A DNA stretch of 64,000 bases from Epinephelus fuscoguttatus (GCF_011397635.1 NC_064769.1:19175207-19239206); one strand, 5' to 3'. Shown: positions 14,086-26,089, counted from the first letter of the stretch. Program-made: numbers and translations. The notes: generated by a model not told the origin, from the sequence alone.

Positions 14086-17000
14086 ACCTTGGCACAAATA
14101 AATGCAGTGAGTGTGCTGGATGTTTGCATGAAACAAATTAACCACATGTTAAGCAACTGTGTTGATGTTCCACGTTGTGTTCTCAGAAGTGGACTCACCA
14201 CTCACAGGGCTGAAGGGATCGGAAGGCCTGCAGAGCCTGGTCCATCCCGGCAAAATCCCAGAAACGCACATCATAATCGTACCCGCCAGTCACCAGTCGA
14301 GCTCCAGAGGGGTCTAAGCCAAGAGCCGATACCTGAGGAGACAATGACTTTATTTAGAACTAAAAGACGACCTATAAGCCTGTAACACTCAGAGGCCAAC
14401 CGATTGTCAAAGGCTGCATCTGCTGCTTGAAATATTTGACAGTTTAGTTATACTGCCTCCTCTAAAAGGCAGCAAAAAATAAATAGAACCCAAATATTTA
14501 AAGTTTGTTCTTGTGTAATGATCAAATTAGTCAGATCTAAACTGTTTTAAAACTGAAATCAGGATCTGGATACCAGATTGGCTCTGCACTGATGACACTC
14601 AAAACATTTTTTTCCTTACTGCTACAGAACAAAATATCATGGAAAACAGATTTGCTGCCGCTCTTATTGCTAAAATTCAGCACAATGTGAAGGGACACTG
14701 GCTGAAAATCCAATAACTGATGCAGATCTCCAGATGTTTTAGCATGTGCATAATGTAAACAAAATATGGTGAGGATTATAAGCCACTTAGCATGAATATA
14801 GACCAACACCTCCCTCTTCTTTCTAACAGAGAGTAATTGAATAAATTTCCATAAAACCACATGAGCAATTGAGAGCGCTGACAGAAGAAGTCCTTACTGT
14901 CTTAGTGCCATGCTGCAGAGTGATTTCATGAGTGTCTGGAATCTTCTTCACTGGATTCTAGGGCGGAAAGTTGAAATGCATGTGAGGGAATGGTACAAGA
15001 CTGAAAAGGCTCAATAAGGTGTGTTTTACACTGTGGCATTTTACTGCAAGATTCAATTACACATGACATTTTACCTTTAATAGGCTGTGTAACTAAAAAA
15101 GTATGGAATCACAGTAATCATCTGCAAATGACTGACTGGGAACAGTTACACTTTTGGATGTAAAAGGTTAAGATCTGAGCTTTTTTACTCATAACCTGAG
15201 GCATGTGCCTTCCTATGTGAGGGTGTTACACTCTTAAGGCAAAAACCAATGAATCATCACACCGCAAGAAAATGCATGACAAATGTTGCATCCAATATGC
15301 TGATATGTTTCAGGTGGCACTGGCATTTTGGTGTGAGAAAAAAAAACTAGGAGAAAACACCTGAGACAACACTGCAATTACTGTAAAGTGATACTAGATC
15401 ATATTTGCCTAAGCCTGTAGAGCCACTGAATATATTTTCTTGTGCTGCCATCTAGTGGTGAAATCTTGAAAGCACCCTACAACTCAGAATAAATAGGTGC
15501 CTTTATTATTCAGCTTTTTCACTTAAGACACCGTGACATGTCACAGGTTTAAATAATAAAATGAATGATGGCTGAATTACATTTAGCTGCTTCAGTTCCT
15601 GGGTCCTGGTACTGTGCATGCTTTCTCACTGCCACACTGAGGCAGCAGGAGGACAGATTGGATGTTTTTAACAACAACAACAAAAAAAAACTCAAGAAGA
15701 CTCACTGATAGACCTATATGGAAATATTTTGTAAGCAACCTGTAATGCCTGCTGCTTAGTGAGTTATTTCAGACATACATCATCGTCATCATCTTGTTCC
15801 TCCTCTTCGTCATCATCTTCATCACTATGAGCCGTGCTGCCAGTTGGACGTGCAAGCTCATCAGCATTGCCCTGGGCTGTGTATTGAGGAGGCAGTGGAG
15901 GACCAATAAGCTCTGAGTCTGAGTCAGAGTCGGAGTCTGAGTCTGAACCACTGTCACTACTGCTCTCGCTCTCCTGTTTTCTAAAAAGAAAAAGAAACAT
16001 AATTGTCAGGAAAAGGAAAAAGGTATCTTACACTCGAATGACAGACATGTAACTAACCTCTGAGGCAGTGGCACCCTGACAAAACACACAAACAAAAAAT
16101 TTGCAGTTACCTGGAAGATGCAGCTGCAGCCTTGTCTTTCTGAATGTGGACTGATGACTTCACTGATTTGGAGCTCTCCGCTTCTTCCTCCATCTGACAG
16201 TCCTTCTCTCGCTCATCTGAGGAAGCAACAGTTACAGAACAGTTACACACACTCTAGTGACAGAGGCACTACCTAACAGCTTGTTATGTTGGTTATCCTA
16301 CCTAATACACGCTGACTTCTCTCAATGGCTGTTCGACGGGTCTGTTCAAAAATGGCATCCAGGTCAAATGTGCGGGCCTTCTTACCTGGAGGGAATAAAG
16401 ACAGAGCTCATTTGAACAATAACCAACACAACCCATACTGTTAGTATACCATTTAAGAAATGAAATAAGTCAAAATATTGACCATCTGGACTGGACTGTA
16501 CATACCAAACCCAGAGAATCCCATGACAGAAGCAATGTCGCCATCGCCACTCGACTTGCCCGATGCTGCAAAAGAGCAAAACTGCTTCATCATAACCTGG
16601 GTTATCTTGTTTATCATGAAAACTGTGGTGACATTTTGCTTTTCATGTAAATGCTCAAGAGTACAGAATGCAGCTGTCTTGGTTGGGTTGTTTTTCTTTA
16701 TAAGCGCTTGAGAGGTCATTTTTGCTGGAGGGGGGAAATTGCTCCAATGGGAAGAAAAATACTACTAGTATCGAGGTGTAAAAGAAACGCACAACTAAAA
16801 AAAAAAAAGAATCCTGTTATAACAATCATGACATATTAATGAACAAGAAAATAATGTTGGGCTACACGTGGTCATAAATTTCATATAAGTCACCTATTGA
16901 AAAATGTACACAAAGAAAAGAGGCTAGATTAAATACCTCTAAGTTACCTTTGTGGACTACCACATATGTTAAACCCAAACACTGCTTTTATACGACGTTA

Positions 17001-17506
17001 CTGACGCCTGAACATCTACCCGAGTTGAAACATAACTTAATTGTTGTCTCAAATGTAATAAAAAATGTCGCTTAAAAATAACATTATGTTAGAAAACGGT
17101 AAAATATTAAAACATGGCTGTTTGCTAACTATACTGTATCATTTCGGCTTGAATGACAGTAGCTTTAACAATGAAAACGACAAGAGCACAAATTACTCCT
17201 CTTTAGAAAGCCAACTGCCGCTTTAAACGACAAGTAAGCAAGTTAGCAACATTTAAACAGTTTAAATACACAACATTAATAGAAATTGGAGAGCTCCATA
17301 GCAGAGAGCACAAGCTAACACGAGCTAGCAAAACCAGCAACAACTGCTGTTTCTTTCGCCCTATTAGCCGATAAAAGTAACAAAAAACTACAAATGTAGC
17401 CAAATATAAATGCAAATACATGTCAGTCGTGTGAAATAAATATATACAACTTAAAGACGTGTAGTAGCTAAACGTTGCTACCTTCATCCACTTTGTTGGG
17501 ATCCAT
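221..17506 (-). CDS. wdr70: WDR70 (WD repeat domain 70), 5' ten coding exons, 3' end off window
   Basis: WDR70 is a nuclear WD40 beta-propeller protein, known as a CUL4-DDB1 substrate receptor linked to H2B ubiquitination and the DNA-damage response. Coding exons, in transcript order: 17506-17482, 16565-16506, 16385-16302, 16216-16111, 15980-15779, 14957-14898, 14332-14199, 12952-12799, 9512-9436, 395-221. All have GT-AG sites and the phase is continuous, giving about 359 aa; the human protein is about 654 aa, so the rest lies left of position 1. The start MDPNKVDEASGKSSGDGDIA and the stretch MGFSGFGKKARTFDLDAIFE are family-typical. Exon 5 encodes a long Ser-Asp/acidic tract ending in SELIGPPLPP and a DDDEEEE run. 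The propeller begins with VSALGLDPSGARLVTGGYDY; later blades include VRTWDLNSEKQHKSVFKPR and DGTIQIWDRNL. The last intron is about 9 kb. Identity is confident; exact boundaries are read by eye. Confidence 0.95.
2430..2572 (-). repeat. Dispersed teleost repeat fragment
   Basis: The stretch contains the phrase 'ttccatgaaaatcgggccag' followed by a run based on caaacaaacgcacaaacaga. This resembles the 3' tail of a common fish SINE/LINE family in which a 'catgaaaatc...ccagtag' segment leads into a simple-repeat tail. Recognised by memory of the consensus; the exact family is not assigned. Confidence 0.4.
7061..7230 (-). mobile_element. Full-length tRNA-derived SINE with 18-bp target duplications
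   Basis: On the minus strand the element starts at 7230 with a tRNA-like head: GGCTTAGTGGTAGAGC matches a Pol III A box and GGTTCAAGTCC a B box. A short body and a terminal A run at 7067-7061 follow. It is flanked by direct repeats 7043-7060 (atattggagaaggatttc) and 7231-7248 (atattggagaagaatttc), which differ at one base, so this is an intact, fairly recent retroposed copy. It sits in WDR70 intron 9 in the same orientation as the gene. The fused SINE body and A tail show it is not a functional tRNA gene. Confidence 0.9.
9513..17481 (-). other. Introns 1-8 of WDR70
   Basis: Non-coding segments between the listed WDR70 exons; the largest are 9513-12798, 12953-14198, 14333-14897 and 14958-15778, and 16566-17481 for intron 1. 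They contain a (TG)n microsatellite at about 14047-14083 and a few A/T homopolymers. No recognised gene, ncRNA or intact transposon was found. Open frames here (for example 13891-14385 plus) run through the microsatellite or overlap real exons in antisense. Confidence 0.65.
14047..14083. repeat. (TG)n microsatellite
   Basis: An uninterrupted TG dinucleotide run of about 18 units within WDR70 intron 7. Confidence 0.95.
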
Positions 17507-17536
17507 GTTTTCAAATGCGCAGATTACCTCTGACCG

Positions 17537-17544
17537 CCGGAAGT
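17537..17544. promoter_or_regulatory. ETS-type site (CCGGAAGT) in the WDR70 promoter
   Basis: The octamer CCGGAAGT lies about 30 bp upstream of the WDR70 start codon in a locally CpG-containing stretch without a TATA box. ETS/GABP sites this close to the start are typical of housekeeping promoters. The motif is seen directly; its function is inferred. Confidence 0.45.
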
Positions 17545-18415
17545 TGTTTCTTCTTCTTCTGTTGCGCTTATTGAGGTAGTCTCCAACGAGTTTAGTGATG
17601 CTTGGGTTGGCTCCGTTGTCCTTGAGTGCACAGTAATGACTGTTCCATGACCAGCTAACTTTACTTTAAAAGGTTTGCTTTGTAAATGATAATATTATTT
17701 TTTTTTTTTTAAATTCCTTTGGAACTATATGGTCAATATTGTCTAATATTGTCTGTCACACAGATGCCAAGTATCATTATTTTATTAGATAAAAAATATA
17801 TATAAATTAAACCTTTGGTAGACAACTAGAATAATATAATCAGTTGCCTTCTCAGTCCACTACATAGGCTACATGTTACTGCGATAAAATCATTGATGTA
17901 AGATGAACACATTAAAAACTATATCTCATTAGATAAAACAGATGTTGACAGAGTTTTCTTTTCCTTTCTTATGATCTTAGGTCTGATGACTTGAAAGACT
18001 CCAGTAAACTGAGACCACTTTGGCGAGTGGAGGACTACTCTGAAGATACCCCCATTTGTGTTACAAAGAGAGTTACTCTGGTCTGTCAACATGGCAGAGC
18101 GCCTTGCACAAGACCTACAGCTAAGGTAAACTGGCAAACAAGATTGTATGTATAGTTAAGCAATTTGTTTTTTGGCTAAAATATGTTTTGTGTCTGATCC
18201 CCATCTACAGCACGACATTGCTTGGCTTCCATGTTGGACTCCTGCCTCATTCTCCAAACTGTTGGTGTGTTGACTGACATCTGCTGTATGTGAGACACTG
18301 ACTATGGAGAAGTATGTCAAGGTATGAGGGTACCATCCGTGGAAACACAGATATTTGGGTGTGAAGGCTTGTTTGAGTCTACCAAAACCAAATGAAATTT
18401 TTAAGCTCATAAAAA

Positions 18416-18418
<3 letters not shown>

Positions 18419-18448
<30 letters not shown>
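18419..18448. repeat. (AT)n microsatellite
   Basis: An uninterrupted AT dinucleotide run of about 15 units in the WDR70-pim intergenic region. Confidence 0.95.
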
Positions 18449-18452
<4 letters not shown>

Positions 18453-18540
18453 TTTAAATAAATGTTGTATTTTTTTCAATTTAAATCATCTTAACTTGAA
18501 ATAGCAAGTCATATAATTGTCCATCCATCCATTCATTTTC

Positions 18541-18637
18541 ATCTGCTTATAGCCACACTTTCCAGCTCCTCCTGGGGGACCCTGAGGCATTCCCAGGCCA
18601 GACGGGATATGTAGTCCCTCCAGCGTGTTCTGGGTCT
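18541..18637 (-). mobile_element. LINE 3' ORF fragment
   Basis: Read on the minus strand, the segment encodes a peptide containing RTRWRDYISRLAWECLRVPQ followed by EELESVA. This is typical of the extreme C-terminus of a fish non-LTR retrotransposon reverse-transcriptase polyprotein (RWRDYI..LAWE.L..P.EEL.SVA). Only about 100 bp remain and no full ORF is nearby, so it is a dead 5'-truncated relic. The LINE clade is not assigned. Confidence 0.7.
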
Positions 18638-19120
18638 GCTGAGCAATGTGGAATAATGCAGGAATGTGCATTTGTTTGATGAGGTAAGGAAAGTTTTTAG
18701 CACTTCTCGTGTCATGTAATTATTTGGGTTAACTCACAGTAACAAATTGAAACAACAAGTGATTAAAAGGTCAGTCAACTTTACAACTTAAAAAAAATGT
18801 TAAACAATTAGGACATTGTCGTTAAATCAATCTTATGAACTTTATTTTCTGAGTTGAAACAAAGGTAATCCTCAAGTTGAGTTAACTTACATTTTTGAGG
18901 GAGCAGGTGAACTTTCATTTCCAAGGTTAACCAAGTTGTGCTAATTAGGAAACAGGTCTCTCCCACCACCAGGTATATCCAAACAAAATGTTGGTCTTGC
19001 ATTGGTAGGCTATATTGGCACTTCAAGGATTTTTCTCTGCCATTGTTAAATGGTTAAAATTGATGACAGACATTGCATCCACTGAATCTTTAATTGTAAG
19101 GATTAACAATTACCAATTAC

Positions 19121-19470
19121 TGTGGCAGTGGTGGAGCAGTTAGCATTGTCACCTCACAGTAAGAGAGTCCCTGGTGTGAACCCGGGGTGGAGGAGCTCTT
19201 GTGTGCAGAGTTTGCATGTTATCCCCATGTCAGCGTGGGTTTTCTCCAGGTAATCCAAAGACATGCAGGTTAATTGGTGACTCTAAATTGTCCATAGGTG
19301 TGAATGTGAGTGTGAATGTCTGTCTCTATGTGTCAGCCCTGTGATAGTCTGGTGACCTGTCCAGAGTGTACCCTGCCTCTCACCCAATGTCAGCTGGGAT
19401 AGGCTCCAGCCCCCCTGTGACCCCCAACATGATAAGCAGTTACAGAGAATAAATGAATTAATTAATGAAT
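19121..19470 (+). repeat. SINE-like dispersed teleost repeat
   Basis: The segment opens with a tRNA-like head (gtggagcagttagcattgtc, then an imperfect B box ggtgtgaaccc). It continues through 'gcatgt..ccccatgtcagcgtgggtttt', 'ccaaagacatgcaggttaat' and 'cagctgggataggctccagc', and ends in aataaatgaattaattaatg. This wording is very common across teleost genomes. No clear target duplication was found. Confidence 0.65.
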
Positions 19471-20530
19471 TTTATGAAGTCTACCATCCTATTAAGTTAA
19501 TGTGCTACTTAATTTTTACTTAGGTGGTATTTACTCATATTTATCTGTTTGTTTCTTCCTTTCCTTTTGTTGGTGTGGCTTATTCTACTTAGGTGAACTG
19601 TTATAAGTGTGATTTAATTTGTTGATTCTGCTTTGTTAAATGAACAGACAAATGAAACACTGGCTCTATAAAGTCATTCGCATTTTCATAATTTTGCATC
19701 AGCCAACATAGTTCTCCAACACACTTGGCACAAGGGAGAAGTTACAGTTCTGCAACCTCAACTAAATCCTACACACTGGACCTTTACGTTAAATATCTAA
19801 TATTTATGCATACAAAAGACTTATTTCTCACACTTGGAAAGTGACTTTTGGAGCTTAATATAGTCTTTCATATCTAACTGAATGTGTACAAAAAAACAAA
19901 ACGCTTCTTTGAATATAAATATGATATGATAAAACATGGTCTCAAACCAAAGTTTGAACTCAACAGAATATTATGAGCTTCATAAGGATAGTATTTATCA
20001 CAGGGCTATTGTATTGGGTTGGATTGGATTGTTGATGGCTTAACTTTTCTGTTCACTGAGCTTGTTGTAATGTGAAAAGGTCTAAAAGGCCACCCTGAAA
20101 GCACTTAGTCCTGCTGCTCCTTTTATTCAAGCTGTTTATTGCAAGGTAACAGAGATTTAAACACAAAGAAGCATTAATACAACAAAAAACAAAAACAAAA
20201 CAAACAAAAAATGTTGAGAAAAAACAGTAGATGTATTTGGTGTATTTTGTCATTGTGAAATTTCACATTGCTAAGCAGTCACACCTTTGTGTCGACTTGT
20301 TTAGTCAGCTCCTCCAATCTTTCAGTGTATGATTCTATGAGAAGGACTTTTACTGTGTTTGGTCATAACATTATATTAATAATGTATTATCATTAATTTT
20401 GTTATTGTTGCTGTTGTAACTTTTATTATTATTGGTGTTAGAAATGGGCGTGAAATTGGAATTAGAACTGGAACTGGCAGTGGAATTGGACCTGGAATGT
20501 TATGCATTTCGGAATGTCTTTGTTAGTCAG

Positions 20531-20537
20531 TATATAA
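20531..20537 (+). promoter_or_regulatory. TATA box of the pim-like kinase gene
   Basis: TATATAA in the context gtcagTATATAAgacc, about 121 bp upstream of the predicted start codon (20658). A strong TATA box suits an inducible gene and leaves a 5' UTR of about 90 nt. The element is seen directly; its use as a promoter is inferred from position. Confidence 0.6.
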
Positions 20538-20657
20538 GACCAGTTCACCTCATAACAGTCAGACGCACACAGACCAACATTCGAGTTACACAACTGTTAA
20601 CTACTTAGTTACGAATTATTTCCTTGAATAATTTAATTGTATCAGCATTTAACCATC

Positions 20658-22677
20658 ATGGCTGATAAATCTGCACAGGAGTTGAAGACTCTTCACGCTC
20701 TGGCCTCTGGAGAGGATCAAGGTGAGTGTCAAAAAAGAGGGATGAACAGTAACTCTGACATGGTAACTAAAATAACTCAGTCAGATTCCTCTCATCCTGA
20801 TAAAATATATGAGATTTAGAGAAATGGCTTCCAACATGTCAGGTTTGTGAAACATTTAAGGGGCAGTGTATGATTGCACCTCACCCAGTTTGCATGGGTC
20901 CATCAATTGTGGGCAGTTTTTGTGATTTTCTTTAGGATCAAGAAATTAAATTTCAAACACCTAGAAAGGTAAACTTTCAAATATATCAGAAGGGAACATA
21001 CAGTAGATAAAGATTTAGGGCACAAGCACACATTGGCAAAATTAACACCAGCAAATATTCACTGTCTGTTCACTTCAATTCAGTTTGAGTCAAAGGGGGA
21101 AAAAACCCATTTGCTTCCGGTGGCAAAACAAATTTGAATCTTCAGATCGCATGGAGTTGCAGCCTCAACCAATATCAAAGATGTACATGTGGAAGAGACA
21201 TTTATTGATTGCCATGTCTAACCAGCCAATAGGCTATTATATGATACTGGTCGTGACAAATACAAGCAGTCCCACATGAGAGATGCTGCCTGGTTGGCAG
21301 TGAGTCAGGAGACAGGCATGTAACATAAGAAGACGTAAAATGTTTCAATAACATCGTATTTCACTGTGTGTATTAGCAAGCTAGCTTTTAGGGCCATTAC
21401 AGGCACTGCCCACATTCAGTATATGGCCTCGGCAGATGATGGTAACTTGCGTGCAGTCGTATATGTGAGCATGTGAGAGAAAATGCACAATTCTAATATG
21501 TTGTGACACATTGGGAAAGGGGTGGGGGGGGTTGAGAACCAACAATTTAGTGCCTGTGAGTTCATACAAAGGCCATTTGACACAACACCACTAAATGCCA
21601 TCAACTATTTGGTGTTTCACTTTGTTTTTTCTTTGATTTTAGATAATGACTCCAGACACAACATTGTGGAAGAAGTCAAAGAGCGGTCAACCAAAAGGAA
21701 GGCCAGCACCCATGAAGGGCCCTCCAGGAAGAAAGTCAAGACTGACGATAGTACCCACACCCCGCACTTTGAAGGTGCAAGTGTGAGGGGGAGTAAGCGG
21801 AAGGCTCAGGAGGCTGATGAAGAGCGCCCCAACAAAAAGATCAGGGGTAGCGATCACGTCAGCATCACTGAGCCCAGCAGTGTGGTGTTTGAGGGTGTCA
21901 AAGTGAGGCAGAGTGAAAGAAAGGCCCACGATGACGGAGACAGAGCCTCAAACAAGAGCTCTGACCTCAGCCCAAGGATCAGCGCATGTTCATCCTCATT
22001 GTCAGATGAGGAGGAAACATACGACTTGTCCTTCACAGTCAAAACCAACCGAGGTAAGCTGATAGTGTGAAAGAAAGTTTGGTTGCACCTGATTCATGGT
22101 ACAAAATTTTGAAGAATATGCTCATTTGCTTTGTTGCCAGGAGTTAGATGAAGAGAGTAAAACCACTCATGTTTGTACCCAAAATATGAAACTACAGCCA
22201 GAAGTCTGATAGCTTAGCTTAGCACAAAGACTGAAAATGGCAAGTCTAGCTCTGTCTGCAATAAACAAAATCCACCTATCAGCATCTCTAAAGCTCACAT
22301 TTTAAAAAGTTATATCTTGTTTGTTTAGTCCATCCAAAATCTGAAGGGTAAAATTGGCACATGCCCCTGTTTGCAGTCTTTGTACGAAAGCTTACTGCTG
22401 GTGGTATCTTCATTTTTAGCATAAAGACAACAGCTGAACTTAATTTTCAAATCTGAATCTTGGCAAGAAAGCAGATGAGCATATTTCCACTCAATAGGCA
22501 TCCCTCTAAAGTTACAGTAATACAAATACACATCATCTCTCTGTGTCTGTGTGCAGCTGAATTTGAAGGCGACTACTACGAGCTTTCCCAGCTTGGTGAA
22601 GGTGGATTTGGAGCTGTTTATGAGGGCTACAGAAAAAATGACATGGCACCAGTAAGTCTTACACATTATCCTTCTCT

Positions 22678-22717
<40 letters not shown>

Positions 22718-23932
22718 AAAACAATTGTTTTTTAAGTGTATTCTTGGAAAGTGCCAAACACTTGTGTTTCCGTCTTTCAGGTGGCCATCAAACACATAAG
22801 GAAAGAAAAGGTCCTTTACAAGGAAGTGGTAAGTGATTCAGTCTGGTGTCCTAAGCACTATCATCTGAAACATGTTTGTACTTCTAGGGCTATTGGTCAG
22901 ACCACGCAAAATGATAGAATGATAAATGTTGAGATGTTATTTTCATTTCTATGTTTTCTGTATTTGCTTTAGGTCCAGAACGGAGAGGTGTTTCAAGTCA
23001 TTGAAGAAGTCGCCCTCATGGTGAAAGCAGCAGGTGGAGCTGATTCACCTGGGAAAACTGCAGCCATCTCCCTTCTTGACTGTTTTGATCTGGAGGAGGA
23101 GCTAATCCTGGTTTTGGAAAGACCAGTCCCCTCCATGGATCTCCACAAGTACTGCAGGGCCAAGGGAGGCTACCTGCAAGAAAACGAGGCTAAGGTACTG
23201 AAGCTAGGTGAAGGATGAAGAGTTAGGCTGCAGTCTCTTTATTATTTATTATTGCCATAATTTACACTGTGTAGTGATCACTCATTAATACGTCTGTCTT
23301 GTTTGTTTAATCCGTATCGACGCTGAGGTGTAAAAACACACTATGGTGTTCAGGGTGTATACACTGGGCTATTTCTTACCCCACTAAGCTAACAAATTTT
23401 GTTGACGTGAACGTTTAACTTAAACTCCACTCCATTCACTCGTCTGTTTCACTCTCTCCCTCCATCACAGATCATCCTGAAGCAGATGATACATGCAGCC
23501 ATTGAGATGCACTCGAACAGCGTCTTTCACAGGGACATCAAGCTGCAAAACGTCCTTGTGGAAACTGGACGCACTGTCCCACGCGTTCGAGTGATTGATT
23601 TTGGTTGCGGCTGCCTCGTGAGAAAGCGATACTACAATTACTACTGTGGTATGATATCTGGCCTCTCCTGATATTTTATTTCTACGTCTTGCCTTATGGT
23701 TGATTGTCTCTGACTGTGTCCCTCTGTCTTTGTGTCTTACATTGTGTATTTTAGGTACCTTCTCAAAAGCACCTCCAGAGTGGTTTCTGGTGCGAGAATA
23801 TCAGGCCATTCCCACAACAGTGTGGCAGCTTGGAGCACTGTTGTGGGACCTGCTCGACCGTAAACATTCATTTAAAACTCAGGTTTACTTCCAGGAGGGG
23901 CTTAAAATCAACATCAATCTTTCCAGAGGTAA

Positions 23933-23986
<54 letters not shown>

Positions 23987-24739
23987 GTTTGCAAGGATCA
24001 CTTAATTGAAATTACAGAAGATGATATTTCATACTACAATACACTACATGTTTTTATACCTTCATGCCAGCGAAAGCCGTTGCTGGAGGCATTATGTTTT
24101 TGGGTTGTCTGTTCATACATCCGTACGTCCGTACATCCATCCCATTCTTGTGAACTCGATATGTCAGGAACGCTCTCAAGGAATTTCTTTACATTTGGCA
24201 GAAACGTCTCTCTGAAGATTTTGTTGGTCATTGGTCAAAGGTCAAGGTCAATGTGACCTCATCTGTCTTGTTCTTGTCAACACATTATGGTCAGAAAACT
24301 TTGAGGGACTTTTCTTTTTTCAAATTTGGCAAAAATGTCCACTTGGACACAAGGATGAACTGAGTAGATTTTTGTGGTCAAAGGGAAAGGTCAAAGTCAC
24401 TTTGACTTTGCAGCTGCCTCATTCTTGTGAACTCGATATCTCAACAACACCTTGAGGAAATTTTTTCAAATTTGACATAAACATCCACTTAGATTTAACA
24501 ATGAACTGATTAGAATTTGGTGACATGAAATAAGTCAACATACACAAATCTTTGGGAGGATTTTTTGTTTTACAGTGGATCACCTCGCTGCCACTGAAAC
24601 CACTGATCTCCCTAACTCCCTCTCTCTCTCTCTCTCTTGCTCCCCAGGCTGCAGAGGTTTCTTGCAGATATGTCTGCAAAATGACCCTGAGATGCGTCCC
24701 ACATTAGAGCAGCTACAGCTTCATCCGTGGCTCAGATAA
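20658..24739 (+). CDS. PIM-like serine/threonine-protein kinase, eight exons, complete
   Basis: A cytoplasmic or nuclear PIM-family Ser/Thr kinase. Exons: 20658-20721, 21643-22053, 22557-22651, 22781-22828, 22973-23194, 23471-23648, 23755-23928, 24648-24739; all GT-AG, phase continuous, 427 codons. The start ATG has a good context (accatcATGG). Exon 2 encodes a Lys/Arg-rich low-complexity region with repeated KRKA-type motifs. The kinase domain starts near residue 165: glycine loop LGEGGFGAVYEG, lysine in VAIK (K194), HRDIKLQN (catalytic D302), DFG 323-325, PPEW in place of APE, C-terminal HPWLR. PIM membership is shown by the proline-containing hinge LERPVPSMDL and by VWQLGALLWDLL, which lacks the usual helix-F Asp as PIM kinases do. 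Such genes are expanded in teleosts, so a specific pim1/pim2 orthology is not claimed. The last four exons are duplicated immediately downstream. Confidence 0.9.
22142..22335 (+). repeat. Dispersed teleost repeat in kinase intron 2
   Basis: Begins 'gagttagatgaagagagtaa' and continues with 'gatagcttagcttagcacaa', 'caagtctagctctgtctgca' and 'ctctaaagctcacattttaa'. This is the same order of phrases as a widespread fish repeat and as the copy at about 50.5-50.8 kb here. The family name is not assigned. Confidence 0.6.
22681..22714. repeat. (TC)n microsatellite
   Basis: An uninterrupted TC run of 17 units in kinase intron 3, acting as part of an extended pyrimidine tract before exon 4. Confidence 0.95.
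23934..23985. repeat. (CA)n microsatellite, unit 1
   Basis: A CA run immediately after the exon 7 donor of the kinase; the orthologous run in unit 2 (about 26,054-26,086) is shorter and ends in a CATA variant. Confidence 0.95.
24060..24540 (+). repeat. Internally repetitive dispersed element in kinase intron 7
   Basis: Contains repeated phrases such as 'cattcttgtgaactcgatat', 'caaatttggcaaaaatgtcc', 'acttggacacaaggatgaac' and 'ggtcaaaggtcaaggtca', spaced by roughly 100-140 bp. This is a widespread fish minisatellite-like element. A shortened version is present in unit 2 at about 26,115-26,450. Confidence 0.75.
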
Positions 24740-24964
24740 TCAACGACGAGCCACGTGTTGTCAGCTCTGTCCCTCTCATGCATGGTTAGATCACACTCCT
24801 ATTGTTATTCTTTTTTTTTTTTTTAAATTTATATCTATTTTTCATATTTATTCTGCACTTTAAAAACCAGATGCCTCCTAGTCAAGGTCTCTGCTGGAAC
24901 TGTCCTAACATTCTACGTGTGCTTTTATTTATCTGTATATGCATTCTTTGTGATTTTCTGACTC

Positions 24965-26053
24965 TGATTCAGTCTGGTGTCCTAAGCACTATCATCTGAA
25001 ACATGTTTGTACTTCAAGTGCTGTTGATCAGACCACGCAAAATGATAGAATGATAAATGTTGGTATATTTTCATTTCTATGTTTTCTGTATTTGCTTTAG
25101 GTCCAGAACGGAGAGGTGTTTCAAGTCATTGAAGAAGTCGCCCTCATGGTGAAAGCAGCAGGTGGAGCTGATTCACCTGGGAAAGCTGCAGCCATCTCCC
25201 TTCTTGACTGTTTTGATCTGGAGGAGGAGCTAATCCTGGTTTTGGAAAGACCAGTCCCCTCCATGGATCTCCACAAGTACCGCAGGGCCAAGGGAGGCTA
25301 CCTGCAAGAAAACGAGGCTAAGGTACTGAAGCTAGGTGAAGGGTTAGGCTGCAGTCCCTTTATTATTTATTATTGCCATAATTTACACTGTGTAGTGATC
25401 ACTCATTAATACGTCTGTCTTGTTTGTTTAATCCGTATCGACGCTGAGGTGTAAAAACACACTATGGTGTTCAGGGTGTATACACTGGGCTATTTCTTAG
25501 CCCAGTAAGCTAACAAATTTTGCTGACGTGAACGTTTAACTTAAACCCCACTCCATTCACTCGTCTGTTTCACTCTCTCCCTCCATCACAGATCATCCTG
25601 AAGCAGATGATACATGCAGCCATTGAGATGCACTCGAACAGCGACTTTCACAGGGACATCAAGCTGCAAAACGTCCTTGTGGAAACTGGACGCACTGTCC
25701 CACGCGTCCGGGTGATCGATTTTGGTTGTGGCTGCCTCGTGAAAAAGCGATACTACAATTACTACTGTGGTATGATATCTGGCCTCTCCTGATATTTTAT
25801 TTCTACGTCTTGCCCTATGGTTGATTGTCTCTGACTGTGTCCCTCTGTCTTTGTGTCTTACATTGTGTATTTTAGGTACCTTCTCAAAGTCACCTCCAGA
25901 GTGGTTTCTGGTGCGAGAATATCAGGCCATTCCCACAACAGTGTGGCAGCTTGGAGCACTGTTGTGGGACCTGCTCGACCGTAAACATTCATTTAAAACT
26001 CAGGTTTACTTCCAGGAGGGGCTTAAAATCAACAAGAATCTGTCCAGAGGTAA

Positions 26054-26089
<36 letters not shown>

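Larger units (their letters stand above)
17507..20530. other. WDR70-pim intergenic region
   Basis: About 3 kb between the WDR70 start codon and the kinase promoter. Besides the LINE relic, SINE-like repeat and (AT)n run listed separately, it is AT-rich with no coding exon recognised. NUP155, which adjoins WDR70 head-to-head in human, is absent here. A stretch near 19,735-19,790 ending 'cctacacactggacctttac' resembles the terminus of a fish MITE but could not be delimited. Confidence 0.55.
22834..24941 (+). repeat. Tandem segmental duplication, unit 1
   Basis: This 2.1-kb unit runs from intron 4 of the kinase through exons 5-8 and into the 3' flank. It is repeated at 24965-26778 with only 23 bp between the units. 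Both units begin at tgattcagtctggtgtccta and end at tttatttatctgtatatg. Identity is high in introns as well as exons, which implies a recent duplication. Unit 1 is longer mainly because of extra repeat sequence in intron 7 and an AT-rich insert after the stop codon. Confidence 0.9.

Noticed and set aside
13891-14385. 164-codon plus-strand frame in WDR70 intron 7 and exon 7
   Set aside because: Created by the (TG)n microsatellite (CVCVCV run) and antisense to the exon at 14332-14199.
17507-20530. Possible NUP155 remnants next to WDR70
   Set aside because: Looked for because human NUP155 adjoins WDR70; only a LINE relic, SINE-like repeat and unique AT-rich DNA were seen.
21522-21642. Upstream extension of the kinase exon 2 frame to an ATG at 21522
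   Set aside because: A good acceptor (gattttag) at 21642 and the phase match with exon 1 place the exon start at 21643; the extension is intron sequence.
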